The notes: generated from the sequence alone by a model not told the origin. Positions 18,691 to 28,088 are shown, counted from the stretch's first letter. The stretch is 64,000 nucleotides of DNA from Gammaproteobacteria bacterium (GCA_021772935.1 JAJFLA010000049.1:1-64000), one strand, 5' to 3'. Translations and numbers: made by a program.

Positions 18691-19779
18691 ATGTACAACT
18701 TACTAATCATTTTTTTTATGCTGGCTATCGTGGTTTCATTCCTGTGCTCCTTATTGGAAGCCGTGTTGCTGAGTATCACACCATCGTTTGCGCAGCTTAA
18801 ATTGCAGCAGGGTGGTCGGGTAGGGCAACAACTTGGCTCCTTCAAGTCAAATATTGATCGGCCGTTGGCGGCGATATTAACGCTCAATACCGTGGCTCAT
18901 ACGGTAGGTGCAATTGGTGTCGGTGAGCAATCTGCAAGGATATGGGCAGAGGCCAATCCGATGATCACCGGTGTTGTTGTGCCTGTGGTCATGATCCTGG
19001 GCATTTTGATTCTGTCTGAAATCATCCCCAAGACACTGGGGGCTAATCACTGGCAAAAACTGGTGCCTTTTACCGTTGAGGTTTTGGGCGTCATCATTTT
19101 CCTGCTCTATCCACTGGTTTGGCTCAGTCAGATCATTACGCGAAAACTGAAAAAGGACAAATCACAAAGTGTGTTCTCTCGGCCCGAATTTCTTGCCATG
19201 GCCGAGATAGGGGTCACGGAGGGTGCGGTTGAACAACAGAGTTCTGAAATTATCGCAAATTTACTGCGTTTGGAAACACTGCGTGTAAAAGACATTATGA
19301 CACCGCGCACGGTGGTGAGGCTGGCTCCTGAGAATCAGACCATCCTGGAATTCTATAAGGGTGCCGGAGATTTACCATTTTCACGAATACCTCTATTTGA
19401 AGGCGATGTGAAGGAGCATATTTCCGGGTATTTCCTCAAATCCGAATTGATGGAGAAGCTCGTACAGAGCCAAGGTGAATTATGCCTTAACTCGATCAAA
19501 CGCGACATTATTGTGGTACACGAGTCTTTTCCGATCTCAGCTGTTTTCGATCGCTTTCTCGAAAAGCGTGAGCATATAGCACTGGTAGTTGATGAATTCG
19601 GTGGTATGGCTGGCATCGTTACTATGGAGGATGTACTGGAAACCCTGCTGGGTATGGAAATCATCGATGAATCAGACAATACGGTTGACATGCAGGCACT
19701 GGCACGCAAGAGCTGGCAGGCACGTGCCCGGCGCATGGGTTTGATTGAGGACATACAGGAAGTCTCTGAAAAAGATTAA
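18691..19779 (+). CDS. CNNM/DUF21 membrane protein with CBS pair (362 aa)
   Basis: The N-terminal 170 residues form the CNNM (DUF21) transmembrane domain, with several helices and the ILSEIIPKTLGANH motif typical of CorC/HlyC-type divalent-cation proteins. Residues 200-330 form two CBS domains (VKDIMTPRTVVRLAPE and HIALVVDEFGGMAGIVTMEDVLETLLG). The usual C-terminal CorC_HlyC domain of longer relatives is missing; the protein ends shortly after the CBS pair. Such proteins affect magnesium or other metal export and are controlled by nucleotide binding to the CBS pair. The exact ion cannot be deduced. Confidence 0.85.
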   Translation: MYNLLIIFFMLAIVVSFLCSLLEAVLLSITPSFAQLKLQQGGRVGQQLGSFKSNIDRPLAAILTLNTVAHTVGAIGVGEQSARIWAEANPMITGVVVPVVMILGILILSEIIPKTLGANHWQKLVPFTVEVLGVIIFLLYPLVWLSQIITRKLKKDKSQSVFSRPEFLAMAEIGVTEGAVEQQSSEIIANLLRLETLRVKDIMTPRTVVRLAPENQTILEFYKGAGDLPFSRIPLFEGDVKEHISGYFLKSELMEKLVQSQGELCLNSIKRDIIVVHESFPISAVFDRFLEKREHIALVVDEFGGMAGIVTMEDVLETLLGMEIIDESDNTVDMQALARKSWQARARRMGLIEDIQEVSEKD

Positions 19780-19986
19780 GGGAATTGCTGGTGCGATCAC
19801 CGGTGTTATGGGTGTACTTTAGTTATTGCGGTTTGTTGACAGGCCCACCGTATTCGGTAGCTGTGACCTGGATTACTCGGAAGTACCCATTTGCTGTCGC
19901 GCAAATTTGCAAGGAAAAGTGTCAGTTTTCCGGTAGAATCAGGTTTACAAATTCCGTTCCTCTAATTGACAGGAGATATTATTAAT

Positions 19987-20307
19987 ATGCTGATAAAAAA
20001 ACCAATTGTCGTCGTGACAGTCGGCTTCTTGATGCTAATGGCGGGAAATATTGAAGCCACGGGTCGTGTTGAGAAAGGCGCGGACCTCACCTTTGACTGT
20101 ATCGAGTGCCATGGCATGGATGGTAAAGGTAATTTTGAAACCCCCAGTATTGCCGGTCTGGATGAGGCCTATATTCTTAAACAACTCAGGGCCTTCAATA
20201 GTGGAAAGAAAGAATCAATGGACGATATGATGCACACCTACACGGAAGACCGGACTGATCAGGACTTACAAGATCTGGCAGCATATTGGGCCTCGCGGGA
20301 AAAGTGA
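19987..20307 (+). CDS. Monohaem class I cytochrome c, periplasmic (106 aa)
   Basis: The start at ATG 19987 follows AGGAGA at 19970-19975 and opens a signal peptide ending NIEATG. There is one CIECH haem site at the mature N terminus, and the C-terminal helix DLQDLAAYWASR is typical of c553/c5-like carriers. It is a paralogue of the small cytochromes at 26876 and 31105 and probably shuttles electrons between the multihaem proteins of this island. It stands alone before a strong terminator. Confidence 0.85.
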   Translation: MLIKKPIVVVTVGFLMLMAGNIEATGRVEKGADLTFDCIECHGMDGKGNFETPSIAGLDEAYILKQLRAFNSGKKESMDDMMHTYTEDRTDQDLQDLAAYWASREK

Positions 20308-20330
20308 TCAAGTTTCTGTTTTGCTAAAAA

Positions 20331-20361
20331 AAAGCGCTGCTCAGATAGAGCAGCGCTTTTT
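20331..20361. terminator. Bidirectional terminator between convergent cytochrome genes
   Basis: A perfect 12-bp stem (20331-20342 with 20348-20359, core AGCGCTGCTC) and a 5-base loop, flanked by an A-run on the left and a T-run on the right. It serves the + gene ending at 20307 and the - gene ending at 20431. Confidence 0.85.
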
Positions 20362-20430
20362 CCTTCCCTGGTAACCGGATCAGAATTACATCGATCCAGC
20401 GTCCTTATTTACCAATTAACACTAACAGTT

Positions 20431-21717
20431 TTACGGTGTTGGGCACACGATACCCGGAATTGTCAGGTCTCTGTTGAGGTCATATTCGAGAACAGCAAAG
20501 TTCATCATGCCGACTTCAGGTGTCAATAACATGTGACCTGCACCACAGGACCCAAATGTAAATAGTCCGGTTCCCCATACGGTTCTTACAACATTACCGG
20601 CTTCGAAGTCACCGCCCCACGCACCACCTTCAGGGATTGTCATCGTCAGTTCAACTGAGTTGCCAGTCACTACTCCACTACCGATCAACCAAACCTGGTT
20701 GCCCAAACTGTCGTAGGTGTAGAACGAAACAGTCAGGACGGTTTCGCCAAGGGCGTTGACCGAGACTTCGATCAGGAAACCTTCACCACTACGAGTGGCG
20801 CCACCCCACCAGTGTCCGCTGAGGCCTGGGTTCATGGCAAATCCAAGACTACCGAGTTCTTGCAGATACAACATTACGTCAGCAACATTTTGTGAACTGG
20901 GTGAGCCCATTACGCCTCGGCTCATGATAGTGCCAGGAATACCCCAACGTACCTTATGGGAGAACTCACTGAATTTTCCGTCACCACCAAGATAGGCAAG
21001 TATTCCACCCGATGGTGCTCCGCCATTGCCGCCTACATGATCAGTTGCCGGGTCACCATGGCAACCTGCGCAGCTGGTGTTGTAAAAAGTTTCACCTGCC
21101 GCTGCATCTGCTGTAGCGACCATGGTGTATAAAACAGGGCTCTGGTTGGGGTTTATATTTGAGAAATATGTTTCTGATGCACCATCTGCAAAATTGAGAA
21201 AAGCCACCAGGTTATCGATTTGAGTCTGTGTCAAGCTACCACCTGAAAAATCAGGGTGTTGGTTGCCCAGCGTGTAGCCGTTTCTGTGCGCTGCTTTGTT
21301 TGCTGCTGAATGCACAGCATCCAGAGCAACCCAACTGGCTTGACCATCGGTATAGGACCTGCCAGTACCAGTGTGTGTAATCATATCTGCAGTCACCGTT
21401 CCTGAGATGACCCTGGATGTGGTATCTCCGTCACCTGCACCTGCATTAGGCCGTGAGTTCTTGCGCGAACGTCTGGCATAACCGCCATCCGTAGCCTTGC
21501 GTTCCCAGCCATGACATGCCTTACAGCGAATGTAATCTTTGCTGTCTACGCCCACTGGAAGAGCACCAGTACCACCGGCATCGGTCTTGGTCCAGTTATC
21601 CCAGGCCAGCGCGCCTTGTTCTACTGCGGCACTTTGGGCCACTGCCGCGCTTGAGAGTAACAGGGGTAGGGCGATGGTCGATATGGATAGAATGAATTTT
21701 AGTGACTTTTTGTGCAT
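20431..21717 (-). CDS. Dihaem cytochrome c with C-terminal GHWWGG-type domain (428 aa)
   Basis: The start at 21717 has a strong GAGGAGGT site and opens a signal peptide ending SAAVAQ; the longer open frame upstream is not coding. The cytochrome part has two haem sites, CKACH near the mature N terminus and CAGCH in the middle. The last 130 residues are a separate domain beginning PGLSGHWWGGATRSGEGF, with SFYTYDSLGNQVWLIG and two conserved Cys. The same domain ends the octahaem cytochrome at 29259-30830. It belongs to a widespread beta-rich unknown family of gammaproteobacterial exported proteins, but fusion to cytochromes is unusual. FNR-type sites lie upstream. Confidence 0.8.
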   Translation of the reverse strand: MHKKSLKFILSISTIALPLLLSSAAVAQSAAVEQGALAWDNWTKTDAGGTGALPVGVDSKDYIRCKACHGWERKATDGGYARRSRKNSRPNAGAGDGDTTSRVISGTVTADMITHTGTGRSYTDGQASWVALDAVHSAANKAAHRNGYTLGNQHPDFSGGSLTQTQIDNLVAFLNFADGASETYFSNINPNQSPVLYTMVATADAAAGETFYNTSCAGCHGDPATDHVGGNGGAPSGGILAYLGGDGKFSEFSHKVRWGIPGTIMSRGVMGSPSSQNVADVMLYLQELGSLGFAMNPGLSGHWWGGATRSGEGFLIEVSVNALGETVLTVSFYTYDSLGNQVWLIGSGVVTGNSVELTMTIPEGGAWGGDFEAGNVVRTVWGTGLFTFGSCGAGHMLLTPEVGMMNFAVLEYDLNRDLTIPGIVCPTP

Positions 21718-21837
21718 TACAACCTCCTCGTTGTATTTAATTTGACTTGTGTGTGATTTTAATAATATCACAGCGGAAAGTATAGGCTGCTGGGGCAGCG
21801 CTACCATGACCCAAGTCATATTGAGTATCGGCTCTAA

Positions 21838-21851
21838 TTGATGTAGATCAT
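21838..21851. promoter_or_regulatory. FNR-like site
   Basis: TTGATGTAGATCAT matches TTGAT-N4-ATCAA at 9 of 10 fixed positions. It lies 121 bases before the dihaem gene on the - strand and 115 before the pentahaem gene on the + strand. Confidence 0.5.
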
Positions 21852-21914
21852 GTTGGTTTTCGGTCATAGCTTTCTGTTGCCCGCTTCCCCCCCAAACTAG
21901 TGAGTCGGATTCTC

Positions 21915-21928
21915 TTGATTTAAATCAA
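21915..21928. promoter_or_regulatory. Perfect FNR-type site
   Basis: TTGATTTAAATCAA matches TTGAT-N4-ATCAA exactly. It is 38 bases upstream of the pentahaem gene, close to where an activator would sit for that operon. Confidence 0.7.
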
Positions 21929-21965
21929 GTGGGCCACATGAAGCATTCGCTATGCTCTTAGGCAA

Positions 21966-22721
21966 ATGATTAATAATTTACCTAAACACATTTTCCGATT
22001 GCTTCTCTTGTTAAGTCTTTTCCTACTCTTGGCCCTGGTTGCCAAAATCTGGTTAACCGACCCATCTTTTTACAGATACGGTCACTACAGGGCTGATGCG
22101 ATACCTGAACTTGCTGCCGGAACGCCGGTATACAAAGGCTCGGCATATTGCGTGGGATGTCACGATAAGAGGGCCGCAGACTGGTCAAGCGGCGCTCATG
22201 TTGTGGTTCAATGTGAAGTGTGTCATGGCCCCGACCGTGGATGCCCCGAAAACGGAAAGGCAATGATACCGGTCGATACGATCAGGCTTTGCACGACCTG
22301 TCACCTGGCGCTGCCCGCACGACCGGCAAGGCAACCGCAGATCGTATTGGGAGAACATCCATTCTCTGATGAGGAAACACCCGAGTGTTTCACTTGCCAT
22401 GATCCCCACTCACCGTCAAACGAAGAGCTTCTTGCAAAAGCCGGACCGACAGTTTTGGAGCCTCTCACCAAGCTGCCGGTCGCAGCATCCAAATGTGCGA
22501 AATGCCATGGTAAACGAGGTCAGGGCCGTAATAAAACCCCAGCCCTCGCCGGTATGGAAGCTGCTGTTTTTATTGAACAGATGAATAATTTCAAATCCGG
22601 CGTCAGCGAAAGTAAAAAGATGGCCAAATATGCCAAACGATTAAGTGACGAGGAAATTGAGGAACTTGCCGGTTATTACGAGGGCTTACCGGTAAGCCCC
22701 TCTGAAGAGCCCCTCGAGTAG
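21966..22721 (+). CDS. Membrane-anchored pentahaem cytochrome c (251 aa)
   Basis: One N-terminal membrane helix (residues 8-28) has no obvious cleavage site, so it should be an anchor as in NapC-associated or Nrf-type carriers. Four haem sites (CVGCH, CEVCH, CTTCH, CFTCH) form a multihaem part. A class I cytochrome domain with CAKCH and the usual C-terminal helix DEEIEELAGYYEGL follows. It begins an operon with a ferredoxin (22761) and an NrfD-type quinol subunit (23597), so it probably receives electrons from that complex and hands them to soluble cytochromes. A perfect FNR box lies just upstream. Confidence 0.8.
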   Translation: MINNLPKHIFRLLLLLSLFLLLALVAKIWLTDPSFYRYGHYRADAIPELAAGTPVYKGSAYCVGCHDKRAADWSSGAHVVVQCEVCHGPDRGCPENGKAMIPVDTIRLCTTCHLALPARPARQPQIVLGEHPFSDEETPECFTCHDPHSPSNEELLAKAGPTVLEPLTKLPVAASKCAKCHGKRGQGRNKTPALAGMEAAVFIEQMNNFKSGVSESKKMAKYAKRLSDEEIEELAGYYEGLPVSPSEEPLE

Positions 22722-22760
22722 CGCAAGCTGGCCGCGGCAGTGCCGAAAAGGAGAGAGAAA

Positions 22761-23600
22761 GTGAATAACGATAAGAAAAAAACACAGCGACGCGAGTTTT
22801 TGTGTACGACTGGAAAAGCTCTCGCTGGTTTGGGTGTGATTGCCGGTGGAGGCCAGTTGCTTGCCAAGGACACCCAGCAAGAATCGGAAGCATTGGCCGC
22901 AGAGGCATCGTTCCCGACAGCAGATTACGACTGGACCAAGCACCGTTGGGCCTATGGCATTGATGCCACCAAGTGTATCGGGTGCTTGCGCTGTGTTGAG
23001 GCCTGTAAAGCAGAGAATGACGTGGTCGGCGATGCCAACCACTTCCGTACCTGGGTTGAGCGTTACGTCTACCTGGAAGGGGAAGACAAGGCCATCGTTG
23101 ATAGTCACGCCGATCCGCTGAACATCGCAGCGTCGGGCTCCGAAGCGGAGTATCGCTTCGACAACAGGTATAAAGATGCCAAGGTCGCGAAGGCCTTTTT
23201 CATACCTAAAATGTGCAACCACTGTGCCCACCCTGCCTGTGTTCAGGTGTGCCCGGTGGGTGCGACATTCCGGACAGAGGATGGGGTCGTGTTGATCGAT
23301 CACGACTATTGCATCGGTTGTCGTTACTGTGTTCAGGCCTGCCCCTATGGCGCGCGTTTTTTCAGGGAGGAAGAAGGGGTTTCTGACAAGTGCACATGGT
23401 GTTATCACCGTATCACGAAGGGATTGATGCCGGCTTGCGTTGATGTCTGTCCGACCAGTGCCCGCGTTTTCGGGGACCTGAATGATTCATCCAGCCCGGT
23501 TAGTGAATTCATTCGCAACAACCCGGTTCAAGTCCTCAAGCCGGAGAGTGGCAATGCACCCATGTGCTTCTATGTCGGTCTCGACAAGGATGTGTCATGA
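22761..23600 (+). CDS. Tat-exported 4Fe-4S ferredoxin subunit, NrfC/TtrB type (279 aa)
   Basis: GTG 22761 is chosen because AGGAGAG precedes it and because it leaves the Tat motif QRREFL close to the N terminus. Four Cys clusters are visible: CIGCLRCVEACK, CNHCAHPACVQVCP, CIGCRYCVQACP and CTWCYHR with ACVDVCP, enough for four 4Fe-4S clusters. These subunits carry electrons between an NrfD-type membrane protein and a partner. The next gene overlaps by four bases (ATGA) and is that NrfD protein. No molybdopterin subunit accompanies the pair, so the partner is probably the pentahaem cytochrome upstream. Confidence 0.9.
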   Translation: MNNDKKKTQRREFLCTTGKALAGLGVIAGGGQLLAKDTQQESEALAAEASFPTADYDWTKHRWAYGIDATKCIGCLRCVEACKAENDVVGDANHFRTWVERYVYLEGEDKAIVDSHADPLNIAASGSEAEYRFDNRYKDAKVAKAFFIPKMCNHCAHPACVQVCPVGATFRTEDGVVLIDHDYCIGCRYCVQACPYGARFFREEEGVSDKCTWCYHRITKGLMPACVDVCPTSARVFGDLNDSSSPVSEFIRNNPVQVLKPESGNAPMCFYVGLDKDVS

Positions 23601-24763
23601 CTGAAATAGCCCCTTTCACAGGTTATGTTTACCCCAATGAGACGGTTATTCCATGGGGTGTGCTGATTGTGATCTATCCTTACCTGACCGGTCTGGTGGC
23701 TGGTGCTTTCACGGTGTCCAGTTTTTACCATGTGTTCGGTATGCAGCAATTCAAACCCGTTGCCCGGCTCGCCCTGTTGACCTCATTGAGCGTGATGCTT
23801 TTTGTGCCAACACCTTTGTTGCTCCATCTGGGGCATGCGGAACGATCCTACTATTCCATGATTACGCCGCATCTGACATCAGCATTTGCAATGTTTGGTT
23901 TTTTTGCTGCTTTTTACACGATATTGCTGATACTCGAGGTCTGGTTTGTATTTCGGTCGGATAACGTAAAACGTGCTCAAAACTCGACCGGCCTGGCGCG
24001 GACTTTTTATCGTGCAATCACGCTTTGGTCTGATGACATATCACCCCGGGCCCGCGTTATTGACAGCAAGTGGCTGCTGACCCTCGCCATTGTTGGTATT
24101 CCCTCTGCCCATGGATTGCACGGCTATATTGGTTTTGTTTATGGTTCGCTGAAAGCCCGTCAATGGTGGGAGTCGGATCTGATGCCAATCATCTTCCTGT
24201 TCTCGGCCATCGTCTCGGGTATAGCCTTGCTGATAGTACTGTACGTTGTGACGTCAAAATTGCGTCGTGTCCGGATCGATCATGCCTGCATGAGAGGTTT
24301 GACCTACGCGCTATGGGGATTCCTGATGTTCACGGTGATTCTTGAAGGATTGGAATTCGCAAATCTTGTGTACAAGGGCAAAGAAGGCGTTGATATGATC
24401 ATGGAGTATGTTCAGGGCCCTTTATTCTGGCGATACTTTGTGCTGCAATTTGGTCTTGGCGCACTGTTGCCTGTTGTGCTGATGGGAAGCATGATCGCAG
24501 TCAATATACGTGGCAGGATTTTTGTCATTGGTTCTACAATCAGTGCCTTGTTGGTGCTGATGAATGTACTGTTAATGCGTTGGAACGTCGTCATTGGTGG
24601 CCAGGAGATATCTAAGACAGGCAAGGGTTTGCTGACTTACCCCATGTCTTTACTTGGGCATGAAAGTCTGGTGTCTGCAACCATTTTGTTAATCGCACCG
24701 TTCCTTTTGCTGTGGCTGCTTATACGCCTGTTTCCACCATGGGTCGATCGCTCCGGGAGTTAA
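23597..24763 (+). CDS. NrfD/PsrC-type quinol-interacting membrane subunit (388 aa)
   Basis: The start at ATG 23597 overlaps the ferredoxin stop. The protein has about nine hydrophobic helices and the NrfD family segments YPNETVIPWGVLIVIYPYLTG near the N terminus and a conserved Glu-rich helix near FLMFTVILEGLEF. NrfD proteins exchange electrons with quinone at the outer face of the inner membrane without haem. With the ferredoxin and pentahaem cytochrome it would form a quinol:cytochrome c module. The direction of flow cannot be read from sequence. Confidence 0.88.
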   Translation: MTEIAPFTGYVYPNETVIPWGVLIVIYPYLTGLVAGAFTVSSFYHVFGMQQFKPVARLALLTSLSVMLFVPTPLLLHLGHAERSYYSMITPHLTSAFAMFGFFAAFYTILLILEVWFVFRSDNVKRAQNSTGLARTFYRAITLWSDDISPRARVIDSKWLLTLAIVGIPSAHGLHGYIGFVYGSLKARQWWESDLMPIIFLFSAIVSGIALLIVLYVVTSKLRRVRIDHACMRGLTYALWGFLMFTVILEGLEFANLVYKGKEGVDMIMEYVQGPLFWRYFVLQFGLGALLPVVLMGSMIAVNIRGRIFVIGSTISALLVLMNVLLMRWNVVIGGQEISKTGKGLLTYPMSLLGHESLVSATILLIAPFLLLWLLIRLFPPWVDRSGS

Positions 24764-24795
24764 TGATACCGGACTCAAACCGAGGAGATTTCGTC

Positions 24796-25362
24796 ATGAG
24801 AACACCCAGGGTATTGATTGTTTCAGCCGTTCTTTTATTGCTGTCTCGGCCAGGCTTCACCGCGGAAGTAACCTTGCCGGCACCCGTGCTCGAATGGTCG
24901 TTTTATATATTGCTCATATTCGCAGTCTGTGTTGGCATTGGCATCTTCCTTTTCATGAAAGGGAAAACCTGGCCAGGCGACAGTCTGGGTAGTCTGCTCG
25001 ATGAACAACACCCAGTGATTCATTCAGTTCGCCCCGATGCCTCAGTCGTACAGTGTGTGAACCAGATGAATGAACATAGGATTGGCGCAATACTGGTGAT
25101 AGAAGATGGAGTATTGTTGGGTATTTTCACTGAGCGTGACGCCATCACCCGTGTGCTGGGTGGAGGGCTTGATCCGGCCAGTACTGATGTGTCCGATGTG
25201 ATGACCAAACAACCGGTTTGTGTGTCAACCTCAACCTCCCTGGAAGAGGCGATGAGCATCGTTACGTATCAGCACATTCGACATCTTCCAGTGGTTGAAG
25301 ATGGTACTGTGTTGGGACTGGTGTCCAGCGGTGATTTGACACACCGTTTGCTAGAAAACTAG
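24796..25362 (+). CDS. Membrane-anchored CBS-pair protein (188 aa)
   Basis: GAGGAG nine bases before ATG 24796 decides the start; an upstream in-frame extension overlaps the NrfD gene and is not needed. A signal-like segment and a second helix (residues 33-54) are followed by two CBS domains (IHSVRPDASVVQCVNQMNEH, then DVMTKQPVCVSTSTSLEEAM and HIRHLPVVEDGTVLGLVSSG). CBS pairs bind adenine nucleotides. Placed directly after a quinol:cytochrome module, it may tune that complex to cellular energy state, which is inference. Confidence 0.8.
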   Translation: MRTPRVLIVSAVLLLLSRPGFTAEVTLPAPVLEWSFYILLIFAVCVGIGIFLFMKGKTWPGDSLGSLLDEQHPVIHSVRPDASVVQCVNQMNEHRIGAILVIEDGVLLGIFTERDAITRVLGGGLDPASTDVSDVMTKQPVCVSTSTSLEEAMSIVTYQHIRHLPVVEDGTVLGLVSSGDLTHRLLEN

Positions 25363-25486
25363 TGCGTCTCACCAGGATTGTACAAATGTGGCCCTGACAC
25401 AAATTATTCAAACGGGGTGAATACACAACGATATTGATGGCGCTGACCCATTCAGTGTCAATTGAATCATCGTTATCGGAATTTAC

Positions 25487-25500
25487 ATGATCGAAATCAA
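25487..25500. promoter_or_regulatory. FNR-like site
   Basis: ATGATCGAAATCAA matches TTGAT-N4-ATCAA at 9 of 10 fixed positions, 61 bases upstream of the tetrahaem cytochrome gene at 25561. This spacing suits activation. Confidence 0.5.
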
Positions 25501-25560
25501 TGCGCCTTATGGTATTCTGGCAATAATTGCCAGATACGTTAATTGTGAGAGAAAGAGTCA

Positions 25561-26796
25561 ATGAAAAAAGCCATGCCATTGCCATTGGTGATTATCGCAA
25601 CCCTGCTTGGATTGGCATCAACCCTGGTGCAGAGCGCGCCACTGACACAAGCAATTCAGCATCAGGAACGGGCCGCCTTGTTTCCGTCAGCGGACATGAT
25701 CAACCAGGGTCGAGACGTTGCTGAAACCATTTGTTCAAGCTGCCATGGCATGGATGGCATCAGTGATGCTGAGGGTAAACCTCACCTGGCGGGACAGCGT
25801 GCGGTTTATCTCTACCGCGCACAAAAGGCTTATCATGAAGACTCACGTGTTGAAGAGATCAATCAACACACTGGCTTCCTGAATGACAATGCACTGCTTT
25901 CTGTTGCAGCCTACTATTCCAGCTTGACACCCGCTTTTAAAATTGAAGACCCGAGCGTGGCTGAAAACGTTGATCCGCCTGAAGAAGATCCTTTTTTGAG
26001 CCTCAGGGCTTCAATGAGGAAGTGCATCAGGTGTCACGATGAAACAGGCAACGCTGAAGGTTCGGGTATGCCCAATCTGACCGCACAGAACCCTGAATAT
26101 TTCGTGACTTCCATGCTCGCTTATGTTGACGGTAGTCGTAGCCATAAGATGATGAAAAAATTGGTTGGAAGGCTCGATGAGGCATCCATTCGGGACATGG
26201 GTGTTTTTTATGCAGTGCAGGAGCCACTACGGTCGAAAACCCAGGGTGAAGGTGATTTCAATGTAGGGCGGCGACTCGCCGAAAACTGCGCGTCCTGTCA
26301 TGGTGAAGACGGTAATGCAAAAAAAGCTAAAATGCCGACCCTGGCTGGCCAGGATGCAAAATATTTCATCAAGGCAATGAAGCACTACAAGGATGGTACC
26401 CGACAGCATAAAAAAATGTTTGATGCTGTCGAACGGCTCAGTGAGCAGGAGATGATCGACCTGGCGACCTATTATGCAACCCAGGAGCCACACCAAAGAG
26501 ATGTGCGCACACCGCTAAAAAGTACCGAGTGGATTGCGCGTTGTGAGCGTTGTCATGGTATCGATGGCAACAGCAACGACCCCCGTTTTCCAATGCTGGC
26601 TGGGCAGAACCTGGGTTATTTGACGAAGTCGCTCACAGCCTACGCAGAGGGGGGGCGTGACAACACAACAATGCATGCAATGGCCACCCCGCTGAGCTCG
26701 GCAGATATCGATCGTATTGGGGCCTACTTTGCATCGCAGCAGCCAAAAGCCGTAGTCTATATACAGTTGCCATGTGCTGACGACGAGTCACAATAG
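25561..26796 (+). CDS. Tetrahaem cytochrome c of four tandem class I domains, periplasmic (411 aa)
   Basis: A signal peptide (ending LVQSAP) is followed by four domains of about 90 residues, each with one haem site (CSSCH, CIRCH, CASCH, CERCH), a PxLAGQ loop, and an ending like ATYYATQEP. This is a duplicated cytochrome c4-like architecture. A paralogue with the same four-domain plan, but anchored as a lipoprotein, is at 31505-32608. It probably acts as a periplasmic electron relay. The small cytochrome at 26876 follows on the same strand. Confidence 0.88.
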   Translation: MKKAMPLPLVIIATLLGLASTLVQSAPLTQAIQHQERAALFPSADMINQGRDVAETICSSCHGMDGISDAEGKPHLAGQRAVYLYRAQKAYHEDSRVEEINQHTGFLNDNALLSVAAYYSSLTPAFKIEDPSVAENVDPPEEDPFLSLRASMRKCIRCHDETGNAEGSGMPNLTAQNPEYFVTSMLAYVDGSRSHKMMKKLVGRLDEASIRDMGVFYAVQEPLRSKTQGEGDFNVGRRLAENCASCHGEDGNAKKAKMPTLAGQDAKYFIKAMKHYKDGTRQHKKMFDAVERLSEQEMIDLATYYATQEPHQRDVRTPLKSTEWIARCERCHGIDGNSNDPRFPMLAGQNLGYLTKSLTAYAEGGRDNTTMHAMATPLSSADIDRIGAYFASQQPKAVVYIQLPCADDESQ

Positions 26797-26875
26797 CGCA
26801 ACACCAGGTAATATTAACAAACATATTTTAGTGGAACCGACTTTGGCTCCATATCTTTAAGAGGAGAAGCAAGAA

Positions 26876-27202
26876 ATGTTAACCAAAAAACTGATAATCG
26901 CGATGATGTTTTTCTTGATGCTAGTTGCTGGCAGTGTACAGGCTGGTGGCGATGTAGCACGTGGCCAGGAACTGGCAGTTGATTGTGCGGATTGCCATGG
27001 CGATGATGGCCTGGGTGATGAGGATATACCTGCAATAGCCGGGATGGATGCGGCCGATCAAATTAAACAACTGATGGCCTTCAAATCTGGTGAGAGACCA
27101 GACGAAGAAGAAAATATGGTGGACTCCGTTGAGGACCTCAGTGAGCAGGATATGGCTGACCTCGCGGCATACTTTGCAACGCTACCATGCCCGGAAAAGT
27201 AA
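26876..27202 (+). CDS. Monohaem class I cytochrome c, periplasmic (108 aa)
   Basis: AAGAGGAG precedes the ATG. A signal peptide (ending SVQAGG) and one CADCH site are followed by the carrier-type C-terminal helix (EQDMADLAAYFATL). It is very similar to the cytochrome at 31105 (both MLTxxLI at the start and SEQDMADLAAYxATL at the end) and less so to the one at 19987. Three such carriers in 11 kb suggest each serves a different multihaem partner. It probably sits in one operon with the genes at 25561 and 27315. Confidence 0.87.
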   Translation: MLTKKLIIAMMFFLMLVAGSVQAGGDVARGQELAVDCADCHGDDGLGDEDIPAIAGMDAADQIKQLMAFKSGERPDEEENMVDSVEDLSEQDMADLAAYFATLPCPEK

Positions 27203-27314
27203 TACTGAAAGGGTAACTTCTAACTATAGCGCTTGGTAGCACCAGTATAGACTGTTAATCAAGCATTAATGCGGGCCGGGTAGGTCAATGTACCCGGCTG
27301 CAGGGAAAAACAAT

Positions 27315-28088
27315 ATGACTGATCGTCGCCTTCATCGCCTTTATCGGCATTTTCAGGAACTGCCTATGAGTATGCGCTTCCTGTTCACAGGAACCCTGCT
27401 GGCGATCGGTATGGGTTATATGTTCGCCCTGGTCTATGTTTATGCTTCCGATGCTGGTCGGGACGGCAACCCCGCTTTAACGGTGGAAGATATTCAGATG
27501 TCCTACCGTGGCTCATCCGAAGGAACCAGGCTGGAATCCGCGCTGCGGGGCCCGATGTCGGCCATGCTTTCCGTAGATGAGCGTATCTTAATTGAGGGCT
27601 GGATCAGTGGTGGTGCCGTAAAGGATGAGTATGAAACGCTGATCCAGCCCATCGTCGCGCAAAATTGCCTTGACTGCCATGACGGTGGCAATCCACACCT
27701 CGATAACCTGGATGGCTTTGACAACATTCAGTCAGTTGTCGAACAGGACACTGGTACAGACCTTTTCACGCTGGTTCGTGTGTCACATATTCACCTGTTT
27801 GGTGTGACCTTTATATTTTTTATCATGGGCTTTATTTTCAGCCATGCTTATGTGCGCCCCCTTTGGCTCAAAAGCCTGGTTGTGTTTACACCGTTCATAT
27901 GTATCGCAGCTGACGTAAGCTCCTGGTATTTCACCAAACTTTTCGCTCCTTTTGCATGGGTCGTGATGATTGCAGGCGGTGTGATGGCATTATGCTTCGC
28001 CTGCATGTGGCTGGTCTCTATGTACCAGATGTGGTTTTACACGCCACCTGAGTTCATTAGCGAAAGAGATGCGGGTTTATTGGATTAA
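27315..28088 (+). CDS. Membrane protein with four helices and one c-type haem site (257 aa)
   Basis: The start is ATG 27315 after AGGG; the frame open from 27288 has no site. Helix 1 is at residues 21-43, a periplasmic segment carries one CLDCH (residues 118-122), and helices 2-4 lie at about 155-176, 182-200 and 210-235. Helix 2 opens with VSHIHLFG and ends SHAYV, so His158, His160 and His177 could bind b haem or face quinone. I do not recognise a named family. With cytochromes upstream it may be a small quinol:cytochrome oxidoreductase (inference). Confidence 0.7.
   Translation: MTDRRLHRLYRHFQELPMSMRFLFTGTLLAIGMGYMFALVYVYASDAGRDGNPALTVEDIQMSYRGSSEGTRLESALRGPMSAMLSVDERILIEGWISGGAVKDEYETLIQPIVAQNCLDCHDGGNPHLDNLDGFDNIQSVVEQDTGTDLFTLVRVSHIHLFGVTFIFFIMGFIFSHAYVRPLWLKSLVVFTPFICIAADVSSWYFTKLFAPFAWVVMIAGGVMALCFACMWLVSMYQMWFYTPPEFISERDAGLLD

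Noticed and set aside
21930-21945. Second sigma-54-like promoter before the pentahaem gene
   Set aside because: GG and GC spacing is right but the rest of the consensus is poor, and a perfect FNR site next to it explains regulation better.
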